Shown here piece by piece: positions 15,251 through 23,538 of a stretch of DNA of 64,000 nt. The notes under the pieces were generated by a model, which searched no databases, was not told where the DNA came from, and saw only the letters and a program-made list of their open reading frames with translations. The DNA comes from CAZYVU01 sp964651435 (GTDB taxonomy: Bacteria > Desulfobacterota > Syntrophorhabdia > Syntrophorhabdales > CAYQXL01): NCBI GenBank assembly GCA_964651435.1, contig CAZYVU010000011.1, positions 1 to 64,000 of the forward strand, read 5' to 3'. How positions within the stretch are numbered: position 1 is the first letter of the stretch; each line of letters begins with the position of its first letter. The position numbers and the translations under genes were made by a program.

Positions 15251-16417
15251 ATGCTGCTCTGCCTTCTGCTGAAGGATGATTTCGATTTTTACCGGGTGCG
15301 CCAGTCTGCTCTGACGCACCTTGGGCGGGGCCGACCCGAAGAGCAGACACCCACCCGCGGCCTGGAAAAGAAGGCCCTTGTAATTTCCAGGGAGCTTCTC
15401 TTTCACACGCGGAAAAAATACCCCCCGGCAAAGAAGGAAAACCTCCGCAAGGCAGTAGAAGCCGAGCGGGAGGAGCTTCTTCCGGTGAAGAATGCGCAGT
15501 TTCACATGGAAATCACGGAGCAAACGGACACCTTCAGCCTCGTCGATCTTTGGGGTTGGGACGGAGGCGTTCTCGATGAGGTGCGAAAGTCTTTCCGTTT
15601 CGACTATGTGGTGCCCGAGGACCTGCTTTTCCGCTCAGAGGAGCCGGAGCTCGTTATTTTTGAGAGAGATGGGCTGTTTCACGTGGTGGCCTGCGGACAG
15701 CAGGGGTGGAGCGGCAGCAGTACCCTAAGGGAGGTCAACGCCAGGGAGGTTGAGCTTTTCATTCGAGGATTGGGGCGGTACGGCGCCGACCTGACGCGCA
15801 TCCGCTGCCTTCTCGACGAACCCCTCTTTCCCGAAAGGGAGATCATGGGCATAGCCATCGAGTACGCGGACCCCTCCGAGTACGGCACGATCTTTCTCAA
15901 CGTTCAGTCGCTCAACGTGAGGGATTTCAAGGCGCCCTGGAGTCTCGAGCTGTCCGACAAGGTCCCCGTTCTGGCCCGCTGCGTCATTTATGTGCTCCTC
16001 GCCTATGCACTTGCCCTCTATATGTCGGGGCGACAGTACGACAATGCCATCAAGGACGCGTCGGCCAAGCTGAGCACCTTGCGCACCAAGCTTTCCCAGG
16101 CGACGGTGAAGGGCAAGGACGAAACGGCTGTTTTTCTTCAGGAATTCCAGACCAAGCGACAGTCGCTTGTCCGTCCCGTGCGGGTCATGGATGCCCTGGC
16201 CGGAAGGCTGCCGCCGGAAACGACGGTGACGAGGCTGAATTTCGGTGAAAAGACCCTCGATATGGCCCTGACGTCGAAAGAGCCGCTTCGCATCATGGAT
16301 GTCCTCTCGGAGGGTACGGACTGCGTAACCGCTCCGTCCATCAAGGGGGCCATCAGCGTAAAGCAGGGGAGCCCCATTACGTTCAATGTCTCGGTGGAAC
16401 TCAAACCATGCCAATAG
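15251..16417 (+). CDS. gspL: Type II secretion GspL/PilN-like inner-membrane protein
   Basis: 388 residues. A cytoplasmic domain (1-230) of diverged actin-like type is followed by one membrane helix (VLARCVIYVLLAYALALYM, about 238-257). A periplasmic coiled-coil and ferredoxin-like domain resembling PilN/GspL comes next (LSTLRTKLSQ, then VRVMDALAGRLPPETTVTRL). GspL links the GspE motor to the periplasmic assembly through GspM. It starts 1 bp after gspK and overlaps gspM by 10 bp. The sequence is diverged, and position supports the call as much as similarity. Confidence 0.78.
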   Translation: MLLCLLLKDDFDFYRVRQSALTHLGRGRPEEQTPTRGLEKKALVISRELLFHTRKKYPPAKKENLRKAVEAEREELLPVKNAQFHMEITEQTDTFSLVDLWGWDGGVLDEVRKSFRFDYVVPEDLLFRSEEPELVIFERDGLFHVVACGQQGWSGSSTLREVNAREVELFIRGLGRYGADLTRIRCLLDEPLFPEREIMGIAIEYADPSEYGTIFLNVQSLNVRDFKAPWSLELSDKVPVLARCVIYVLLAYALALYMSGRQYDNAIKDASAKLSTLRTKLSQATVKGKDETAVFLQEFQTKRQSLVRPVRVMDALAGRLPPETTVTRLNFGEKTLDMALTSKEPLRIMDVLSEGTDCVTAPSIKGAISVKQGSPITFNVSVELKPCQ

Positions 16418-17364
16418 ATGTGAAAGACTTACAGGACCGTTTACGGAGGATTCCCGAGACTATCCGGTCCATTAAGATAGATCGGGCGGACCTCTCCAAA
16501 AACTTCAGGATCATCGGCATCTACGGCATTGTCATTCTCGTTGTTGCCAAGTTTCTCATCGTTCCGCTTAAGGGCTCGCTGGAGGCCAAAGCAAAGGCCC
16601 TCGCCGAATACCGCACTGCCGTGCGGGAGGCGGAGCTGAGGGTGAAACGTGTGGACGGCAGGGAGAAGCCCGGCGAGGCACCCTCGAAAGAGCTGTTGGA
16701 CACCGTGTTCAGCAAAGAAAAGACGGAGTATGCCGTTCAGGCCGACATGATGCGGTTTATTTTGGCGCTGTCCGAAAGGTACCGGCTTACCGTCACCAAC
16801 ATCGAGCTCCCGGCAAGCGTGAAAGGGTTGGCCATGAGGGAGGTCTTCGTGACGCTGAGATTCAAAGGGCCTACGAAGGGCGTTGTCGAATTCCTACAGG
16901 AGTCGAGACGCATCGTTTACCCCCCCGATTTCTCCGCCGACGAATTCTCGGGGCTCCTCACAGTGGAGAAATTGTGCCAGGCAATAGAGGCAGACAAGTA
17001 TCCTTTCAAATTGAAATCAAAAGAGAATTCTATCGAGCGCATCAATGAGTTGTTAAAAATCCCCGACTTTTATGATAAACTCACTGCGACCAAGCCGGGC
17101 CTCCAGTTCTCCGCCGAGGTGCAGGCCCTGGCGCAGAAGACGGAGGAGATGAGAAAAGATGCTGTTGCATCAGGAAGGCTTGGCCAGGAGGACGAGTTGC
17201 TTGTCAGGAAGCTGAACCGCCTGGCCCTGGAAGAGGCATACAAGACCGTGGTGCCGAAGGGAAGGCCCCCCAAGCTGCTCGACATGAAGAGCCTTCAGCT
17301 CGACAGGGCCGGCATGGACTTAAACGGTGTCGCCGCCTTTGTGGCCTATAAGCTGGAAAAATGA
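16408..17364 (+). CDS. gspM: Type II secretion GspM/PilO-like protein
   Basis: 318 residues: a short cytoplasmic N-terminus, one membrane helix (about 35-52, IIGIYGIVILVVAKFLIV), a coiled-coil stretch (about 55-80), and a periplasmic PilO/GspM-like domain (residues 105-180, with FILALSERYRLTVTNIELPA). The C-terminal third (about 210-318) is a helical extension not usual for GspM. It would pair with GspL. It overlaps gspL and gspC on both sides. Confidence 0.72.
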   Translation: MPIDVKDLQDRLRRIPETIRSIKIDRADLSKNFRIIGIYGIVILVVAKFLIVPLKGSLEAKAKALAEYRTAVREAELRVKRVDGREKPGEAPSKELLDTVFSKEKTEYAVQADMMRFILALSERYRLTVTNIELPASVKGLAMREVFVTLRFKGPTKGVVEFLQESRRIVYPPDFSADEFSGLLTVEKLCQAIEADKYPFKLKSKENSIERINELLKIPDFYDKLTATKPGLQFSAEVQALAQKTEEMRKDAVASGRLGQEDELLVRKLNRLALEEAYKTVVPKGRPPKLLDMKSLQLDRAGMDLNGVAAFVAYKLEK

Positions 17365-18002
17365 CAAAGAAACCTCTGTTCGAGATCCTCTTTGCGGTGG
17401 TCGTTTTTGCGGGCACCCCCCTTTTCCTGCTCCATAAGCCCCCGGAGGCGGGAAGCACCCCCGTCAAGGCAGCGGCGCCTGCAGCAAAGGCCCAGCCGAA
17501 AGCCGCCGCAACAGGCACAGAGGCGAAGGCCGAAGAGAAAAAGGATGCCTCTTCTCCTGCGTTGGCACATTTGCCCGAGCGGAACATATTCGCGGAAAAT
17601 GGGACGTACATTGTGCCCAAAGATCCCAAGGCCCAGGGAAAGACAGCCCAGGAGCCAAGGCTGCTCGGTATTACGAATACGGGTATGAGAAGGGCTTTTA
17701 TCATAGACCCCTTCGGCGCGCTGCTCGACTTAAAGGCAGGCGACAAGGTAGAGGGTCTGGAGGTTAAGAAGATTACCAATACGAGCGTTTTCTTGCGGAT
17801 GGGAAACAAGGACCTGGAGCTTAAAGTATTTGCCCCGCCCGCCCCAGGAACGATACGTGCTGCTGCCGCCACTCCGGCGGGAGCGGCAGGGCCCGCTATA
17901 GTGACGCCCCGGGGACCGGCAGGGCCGCCTCAACAGCCGGCGGTCGTCGGTGAGCAGCCCCGCCAGCCGCAGTCGTTTATTCTGCAGCGGCCGCGGAAGT
18001 AG
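17361..18002 (+). CDS. gspC: Type II secretion GspC/PilP-like protein
   Basis: 213 residues. An N-terminal membrane anchor (about 7-25) leads to an Ala/Pro/Lys-rich linker. The homology-region domain that docks onto the secretin (about 70-160) has LPERNIFAENGTY and PRLLGITNTGMRRAFI, then GDKVEGLEVKKI. There is no PDZ domain, and the C-terminal 45 residues are Pro/Gln-rich. It sits directly before gspD, as expected for the partner of the secretin N0 domain. The ATGA overlap with gspM indicates one operon. Confidence 0.75.
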   Translation: MTKKPLFEILFAVVVFAGTPLFLLHKPPEAGSTPVKAAAPAAKAQPKAAATGTEAKAEEKKDASSPALAHLPERNIFAENGTYIVPKDPKAQGKTAQEPRLLGITNTGMRRAFIIDPFGALLDLKAGDKVEGLEVKKITNTSVFLRMGNKDLELKVFAPPAPGTIRAAAATPAGAAGPAIVTPRGPAGPPQQPAVVGEQPRQPQSFILQRPRK

Positions 18003-18038
18003 GGTGGGTGGTAGAGTGGCGACGGGAAAAAGGATAGT

Positions 18039-20171
18039 ATGACAGGAAAAGGGTGCATACGGGCCATCGTTCTGGGGTTGATCGTTCTCAGCCTTGCGGC
18101 GTGCGGGCCCAAAGCGAAACGATATCCCATGCTTTCCGACATGATCAGCGACATGGAGGTGGCCGGGGGAGCGGACAAGACGCAGGCGCCGTCTCAGACC
18201 CAGGAGTCGGGGCCGCTGTCCACAACGCCGGACATAGAACGGATTCCGCTACCTTCATACGGCGTGAAAAAGGAGGCGGGAACGCAGCAGCCTTTGCCTC
18301 CCCCTACGCCGCAGCAGCAGATAAATTATGAATTACTGGCACTGCAGAAAAAGCCCATCATGATCAACGTGGAGGGGATGCCGCTTAATGATTTCATAAA
18401 CTTCGGAATGGCCGAAACCCTGAAGGTGAATGTTTTTACCGACGACCAGGTGCGGGCCATGAAGAACCCCGTGACGTTGCGGATGACGAGAGAGCTTCCG
18501 GCGCCACAGGTGCTGGAGGCCTGCATAGAAATTCTTAAGCGGTACAACCTCGAGGTGGAGCAGCGGGGCGGCACCCTCTACATCGGAAAGCCCAAGCCGA
18601 GGCCGCCGGCGCAAAGGCCCGGCGAGGTGTCGATGGGCCGGACCGTCACCGAAAGCCCCTTCCCCATACTGCAGATCGTCCCGCTCCGCTATATACCGTC
18701 AAACGTGGTGATTCCCCTCATCAACGAGTATTTTAAGCTGGGCCAGGGATTTAGGGAGCTCTCGCGGGACACGATCATGATCTCCGGATCGACGGCGGCA
18801 ATCAAAGAGATCATTAGCTTTATCGAGGTTGTCGATGTGCCGTTTTTCCAGAATAAGCAGATATTCAACCTCAAGCTTACGTACTGGGCGCCGGAAGACT
18901 TCATCAAGCAGATGACGCTCATCCTCAACGGTCTGGGCATCAGCGTATCGGCATCGGCCAAGGAGCCCGGGGTCTTCTTTCTGCCCGTAAAATTCCTGAA
19001 CAGCGTACTCTTCGCCGCGCCGGACGAGCCCTCGTTCAAGCTTGTCATGGACTGGAAGAAACGTCTCGACACGCCGCAGTCGGCGGGAACGGAGGAGAAG
19101 CTCTTCATTTATCGCCCCCGCTACTCCAAGGCAACGGAGCTCGTGGAGGCCGTGAGGAAGCTCTACGGCGGCGGCCCCGTCATGCCCATGGGTGCGGGCC
19201 CGGGGGCGGGCCAGCCGGGCGCTCAGCCGGCAGCAGCGCCAAGCCAGCCCCAGTCTTTTTCGGGCCCTGTGAAGGCGGGGCTCAGGATGTCGTCGGACGA
19301 CCGGAAAAACCTCGTCATCATCGGTTCTTCGCCGGCCGTGTATGCCGACCTGCTGCAGCTTTTCGACGAGCTTGACAAACCCCAGCGGCAGGTCCTCATC
19401 GAGGTGACCATTGCGGAGCTTACGCTGAAGGACGACCTAAAGTTCGGCCTCGAATGGTTCATCAACAACCGGATGTATGACGGCGGCTACACGTTGGGCA
19501 CCCTTTTCGGCGTTGGAGCCACGTCGCCGGGCCTTGTGTACAGCTTCCTCTCCGACTCGAAGCAGTTTGCGGCCCTTCTCAACGCCTTTGCGCAGAGGAA
19601 CCTGATCAACATCCTTTCCAGCCCCCGCATCATGGCCCTGGACAATCAGGAGGCTTCAATCCAGGTGGGAACCGAGGTGCCCATCGTTACCTCGGAGCAG
19701 TCGGTTCAGACCACGTCCGTTATCCAGCCCCAGGTGTTACGGAACATCCAGTACCGGCAGACGGGCGTTCAGCTCAGGGTGCGGCCCACGATCAACACGG
19801 AAGGTGCCCTGACCCTCAATGTGTCGCAGGAAGTGAGCGAATCACAGAAAAACGCCTTCTCCAGCATCGACTCGCCGATGATCCTGGTGCGACGGATGAA
19901 TACGACCGTCGTGGCGGAGACGGGCAAGACGATCGTGCTCGGAGGGCTCATGTCGGAGACGGAGAGCGAGGGCGAGAGCAAGATCCCCTTCCTCGGCGAT
20001 ATTCCCCTCCTGGGCTATCTTTTCAAGACCTATTCAACGGGAAAAGTGAAGACGGAGCTCATCGTCATCATGACGCCGGTCATCCTGTCGAGCGTGACGG
20101 AGGCCGTCGACCTGACGGAGGAGATGAAAAAGGCGCTCAAATGGTACTGGCAAGGTGAAATAAAGCGGTGA
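18039..20171 (+). CDS. gspD: Type II secretion secretin GspD (lipoprotein)
   Basis: 710 residues. A lipoprotein signal with lipobox LAAC places the acylated Cys at residue 22. N-terminal N0/N1-N3 domains are visible (QKKPIMINVEGMPLNDFINF, then ILQIVPLRYIPSNVVIPLIN). A Gly/Pro/Ala-rich loop near 385-410 interrupts N3. The C-terminal secretin barrel (about 470-690) has SPRIMALDNQEASIQVGTEV and GKTIVLGGLMSETES. It forms the outer-membrane gate. The lipobox suggests self-piloting, which fits the absence of a pilotin gene nearby. Last gene of the T2SS run; no prepilin peptidase gene is in the window. Confidence 0.93.
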   Translation: MTGKGCIRAIVLGLIVLSLAACGPKAKRYPMLSDMISDMEVAGGADKTQAPSQTQESGPLSTTPDIERIPLPSYGVKKEAGTQQPLPPPTPQQQINYELLALQKKPIMINVEGMPLNDFINFGMAETLKVNVFTDDQVRAMKNPVTLRMTRELPAPQVLEACIEILKRYNLEVEQRGGTLYIGKPKPRPPAQRPGEVSMGRTVTESPFPILQIVPLRYIPSNVVIPLINEYFKLGQGFRELSRDTIMISGSTAAIKEIISFIEVVDVPFFQNKQIFNLKLTYWAPEDFIKQMTLILNGLGISVSASAKEPGVFFLPVKFLNSVLFAAPDEPSFKLVMDWKKRLDTPQSAGTEEKLFIYRPRYSKATELVEAVRKLYGGGPVMPMGAGPGAGQPGAQPAAAPSQPQSFSGPVKAGLRMSSDDRKNLVIIGSSPAVYADLLQLFDELDKPQRQVLIEVTIAELTLKDDLKFGLEWFINNRMYDGGYTLGTLFGVGATSPGLVYSFLSDSKQFAALLNAFAQRNLINILSSPRIMALDNQEASIQVGTEVPIVTSEQSVQTTSVIQPQVLRNIQYRQTGVQLRVRPTINTEGALTLNVSQEVSESQKNAFSSIDSPMILVRRMNTTVVAETGKTIVLGGLMSETESEGESKIPFLGDIPLLGYLFKTYSTGKVKTELIVIMTPVILSSVTEAVDLTEEMKKALKWYWQGEIKR

Positions 20172-20186
20172 CAGCACAAAAAAAGC

Positions 20187-20410
20187 TTGACAAAAGCTTC
20201 GCGGTCTATTAAAAATTAAAATTAAACGTTTTTAATATTTGGGTTGGCTGTTAGGATACGTGGCTTCAAAAAGGTGAAAAAGGCTTCTGGAAAGGTGAAA
20301 CAGATTAAATTGAAAGGGGGTGGTGAGCAGGTTCGGATGAAGAGGGAAACTCTTATCACGTTTTGTTGTGATGCTTTGGTAGTAAATTCAAGAAAGGAGG
20401 TTTAGTGGAT
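20187..20410 (+). promoter_or_regulatory. Strong promoter candidate and long leader before the 711-residue exported protein
   Basis: TTGACA (20187-20192) and TAAAAA (20210-20215) are 17 bp apart, with two AAGCTT palindromes around the -35. The predicted transcript has a leader of about 190 nt, AT-rich at first and then containing two GAAAAAGG/GGAAAGGTG-like segments. A good ribosome site, AAAGGAGG (20393-20400), precedes GTG 20405 by 4 nt and ATG 20411 by 10 nt. I see no known riboswitch fold in it. Confidence 0.5.
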
Positions 20411-22546
20411 ATGGCGAAATACTTAAAAGCTTTACTTATCATGCTGGCACTGACCGTGGGTCTTTCCGGTGTGTCGTGGGCCGGTTGTCTCTACATCAAC
20501 GCCGACGTACCGAAGACGGTTTCCCAGGAAGCGGCCTGTACGTGCTGGTACAACGAGGGGTACTACGGGTCCTTTGGAACCCTGAACATCCCCGGTGACG
20601 TGCGGTACGATCTTGGCATAAACTACACCTGTACGTCATTCATCGATGGTAGCGCCAACGCCACCATCATTTTCGAGCTCTCCGCCAACGCGACGGGCAA
20701 CTGCGCCGACCAGCATTCAGGCATGCAGGGTCCCTTCCCGAAGTTCTGGCACCCCACTTCGGCGGGCAGCAAATTCTATCTTCAGATAGCCAAGAAGGAT
20801 GCCTCCGGCAATATCACCGGCTGGACCTGTAAAGACGACCAGGGCCGTCAGGTTTGGGATTACGACGACACCAAGGCCGTTGATCCGGCTCATCCCGAGC
20901 CTTTGACCGGACCTCCCGGCGGAAGCGGCTCCAACTACATCCGCTTCAAGATCCTGAACAAGGGCACAGACATTAAGGTCAATAGCGTATCCCCGTTTGC
21001 AGCCGGCACCACCGTACGGCTGGCCACGGCTTGCGATCCTGCAACGCCCGAGGATTTTACCGGTAAGATTCCTGTCGACGATTGTACCCTTTGTACAAAC
21101 TGCTCCTGGGTAAAGATCACCAAGAAGGGAACGGCGACCTGCCCGACCAACTGGGATTATGACCCGCCTGCATCAAGCTGCGCACAGAAGACCCCGATCA
21201 CCATCTTCAAGTCTATGAATCAGTTCGCCACGACCATCGTTCCGGGACCGGGCCCGATCCATGGCCAGATTCTTGGAAAGGTGCTCTTTAACGGCATCAT
21301 CGACGTTTACTATGCGCCGGACATCACCAAGTCCCGCACCGGCTTCACCAACAACCCGCAGTCCTGGGATGTGGTGGATAACTACACAGACCTCGGATGC
21401 TTCTATGTGTGCGACAACGCGGCCCAGGTTTGCGGCGACTACTGCTGCTACGGCCCGATGGAAGCATGGATCGACTACGAGTACATGATCAGCGAAGCAG
21501 TGGCTTTCAACTTTGACGTCGTAGCCAGCCAGAAGTGGACTGACGCTTCTCAGGTAGTCAAGGCATGGGTTGGCGACAGGTACACCGCATATAAGTATGT
21601 CGACGGCGTACAGGGCGACACCCCGAGCGCAGGGCCGGTTGCACTCCAGACGGCCTACAACATGTGGTTTGCCCTCAACAACCAGACTCTGAAGGATATG
21701 GGCTTCGACACCACCTGCCCTGAGTCCACAGTGGCCAATGTCTGTGTGTTTGCTCAGACGACTCGCGATCAGATCATCAAGTCCAGGCAGTTTACGCTCG
21801 ACTACGCAAAGATTGTCGTCCCTGGCGGAAAGTTCAACATCCCCATGTTCGACAACAACGGCTCCATCAATGTTCTCCCGCCTGACGGCAAGAGGTGGAT
21901 GGGTGCATGGAAGCAGAACGGCCAGCAGTTTGCCCTGACCCATGCAGTGACCTCCAGCTCCTACACGACCCGGTGCTTCATCAGCAACAAGAGCGCAGAG
22001 CCTGTAAGAATCTGGGCAGACATCACAGCCGCTCAGAGCTGCAAGGGTCTGTCTGAGGCCGCATGCCTCGATAAGCTCGCACCGATGACGAACCTCAGCC
22101 TCGGCGAGGTCGCACCGCAGTCACTGAAGTATGTCACCCTTGACACTCAGATCACCGTTTTCAACGGCGAAGCAGTTGACTTCACAGTAGCACTGCCCGG
22201 CCTGGCAGCGATTGACCGGTACTCCGTACTCTTCACCGCCGGCTCCGATCCTACCAACCAGATCACCAACGTAGGTTCTATCGCCGGTCTGGTACACGGC
22301 TCCGATGTCATCCCGCCTATGCCGCAGGGTTGGGTAAATCCTGATCCTCAGACATATCCTGAGGGATGGCCGCAGTGGTATGCAGCACAGATCAAGAACA
22401 ACGAAGTGTACGCAGGCGTACCCATCGGCCCCGCATACGAGCCGCCGGTACAGCTTATGTGCATCCAGAAGGATGGCGACCGCGGCAACTGGAGAACGAT
22501 TCCTATCCTCCAGGGCACCTGGAATGCCAACCCCTGGCAGCAGTAA
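20411..22546 (+). CDS. Large cysteine-rich exported protein of unknown function
   Basis: 711 residues from ATG 20411 (GTG 20405 is an alternative). A signal peptide (about 1-25, LLIMLALTVGLSGVSWA) is followed by a mature protein rich in Asn, Thr, Gly and Tyr. It carries 23 Cys, including CTLCTNC, CFYVC and CGDYCC, and no CXXCH haem motif. I recognise no family. A dedicated promoter, a strong ribosome site and its own terminator suggest high expression. Lying between the T2SS operon and polysaccharide export genes, it could be a secreted T2SS substrate or surface protein; that is inference. The Cys pairs suggest disulfides, consistent with a DsbC-like gene downstream. Confidence 0.85.
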   Translation: MAKYLKALLIMLALTVGLSGVSWAGCLYINADVPKTVSQEAACTCWYNEGYYGSFGTLNIPGDVRYDLGINYTCTSFIDGSANATIIFELSANATGNCADQHSGMQGPFPKFWHPTSAGSKFYLQIAKKDASGNITGWTCKDDQGRQVWDYDDTKAVDPAHPEPLTGPPGGSGSNYIRFKILNKGTDIKVNSVSPFAAGTTVRLATACDPATPEDFTGKIPVDDCTLCTNCSWVKITKKGTATCPTNWDYDPPASSCAQKTPITIFKSMNQFATTIVPGPGPIHGQILGKVLFNGIIDVYYAPDITKSRTGFTNNPQSWDVVDNYTDLGCFYVCDNAAQVCGDYCCYGPMEAWIDYEYMISEAVAFNFDVVASQKWTDASQVVKAWVGDRYTAYKYVDGVQGDTPSAGPVALQTAYNMWFALNNQTLKDMGFDTTCPESTVANVCVFAQTTRDQIIKSRQFTLDYAKIVVPGGKFNIPMFDNNGSINVLPPDGKRWMGAWKQNGQQFALTHAVTSSSYTTRCFISNKSAEPVRIWADITAAQSCKGLSEAACLDKLAPMTNLSLGEVAPQSLKYVTLDTQITVFNGEAVDFTVALPGLAAIDRYSVLFTAGSDPTNQITNVGSIAGLVHGSDVIPPMPQGWVNPDPQTYPEGWPQWYAAQIKNNEVYAGVPIGPAYEPPVQLMCIQKDGDRGNWRTIPILQGTWNANPWQQ

Positions 22547-22570
22547 TTAGCCAGGTCAGTACGAAACAGA

Positions 22571-22602
22571 GAGGGCGGGCCCACAAGGCCCGCTCTTTTT
22601 TT
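22571..22602 (+). terminator. Intrinsic terminator
   Basis: GCGGGCC (22575-22581) pairs with GGCCCGC (22587-22593), extended by two further pairs, and is followed by a T7 run. It closes the transcript of the 711-residue exported protein and separates it from wzz. Confidence 0.88.
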
Positions 22603-22624
22603 GTGCCGAAATAGGCCGAATAGG

Positions 22625-22654
22625 TTGAACGGGGGCAGCAAATAAGGCTATACT
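22625..22654 (+). promoter_or_regulatory. Promoter of the polysaccharide export operon
   Basis: TTGAAC (22625-22630), an 18-bp spacer, and TATACT (22649-22654). The predicted start is about 22661, only 4 nt before ATG 22665, and no Shine-Dalgarno is present, so the mRNA is nearly leaderless. Confidence 0.6.
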
Positions 22655-22664
22655 TGTAGCCGGT

Positions 22665-23534
22665 ATGCAGGAAAACGGAAAGTCGGATCAGATAAACCTG
22701 ATGGAGTATTGGGCCCTGGGGCGCAGGCGGTGGCGGCTGATGGCGGTCATTGTGGGCGTAGTTGTCGTGGCAACGGCAGTGGTGTCGCTGCTCATGACGA
22801 AGATGTATGAATCGAGGGCGGTTATTATTCCGGCCGGTGTGCTTGCAAAGGACCAGGGTGCGGCATCGACGTTTCTGGCGACACAGTTCGGCCTGGCGCC
22901 GCCCACAACGCCTGCCTCTGCAGAGATACTGAATCTGCTCAGAAGCAACGTGATCAAGGAGAAGGTGGTACAGAGACACAACCTGGTGCCGGTCCTTCTT
23001 TCGGAGGGAAAGAGGAAAGGTAAGACTGAGAACGAGATTGCCTGGGAGTGCATTAGGACCCTTCAGAAGATGACGACCATCAACTTTACGCCCAAGGACA
23101 ACGTTATCGACATATCAGTGCGCTACAAAGACCCGGAGATCTCCGCAAAGCTGGTTAACGCCTATCTCAATGAGCTGACGGAGCACATGAGCGGTGAGGC
23201 TAAGAGGGTGGCGGAGCGCAACAAGCAGTATCTGGAGGCGCAGATCGATGGGACGTCGGATCCCTTCATTCGGGCGAAGATATACTCGCTCATTGCGCAG
23301 CAGATAGAGACGTCCACGATGGCAGAGGTTAAGGAGAATTTTGCCTTCAAGACCGTCGACCCACCGAGGGTGCCTGACCGGAGGGTCAGCCCGAAAAGGA
23401 CGCTCATGGTGGCCATCGCTTTCGTCGTCTCCTGTGTCGTGGCCGCCGTGGTGGCCATGGCGGTAGATGGGCTCGAGCGGCGAGGGATCAGGCTGAGAAT
23501 GCCCGCATGGCGGCGAAGAAAGGATGGGAGGTAG
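22665..23534 (+). CDS. wzz: Wzz-type polysaccharide chain-length/co-polymerase protein
   Basis: 289 residues. The Wzz_N signature INLMEYWALGRRRWRL precedes the first membrane helix (about 25-45). A periplasmic domain with coiled-coil potential (about 70-215) follows, then a Pro-rich segment VDPPRVPDRRVSPKRTL and the second helix (about 243-268). That is the standard Wzz topology. There is no C-terminal tyrosine kinase. It would control polysaccharide length at the inner membrane and pairs with the SLBB export protein encoded next. Confidence 0.88.
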   Translation: MQENGKSDQINLMEYWALGRRRWRLMAVIVGVVVVATAVVSLLMTKMYESRAVIIPAGVLAKDQGAASTFLATQFGLAPPTTPASAEILNLLRSNVIKEKVVQRHNLVPVLLSEGKRKGKTENEIAWECIRTLQKMTTINFTPKDNVIDISVRYKDPEISAKLVNAYLNELTEHMSGEAKRVAERNKQYLEAQIDGTSDPFIRAKIYSLIAQQIETSTMAEVKENFAFKTVDPPRVPDRRVSPKRTLMVAIAFVVSCVVAAVVAMAVDGLERRGIRLRMPAWRRRKDGR

Positions 23535-23538
23535 GTTG

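Noticed and set aside
20216..20404. Cyclic-di-GMP (GEMM) riboswitch in the leader of the 711-residue protein gene
   Set aside because: The conserved GCAAAGC-type elements and paired stems of GEMM are not present; only short purine-rich near-repeats are seen.
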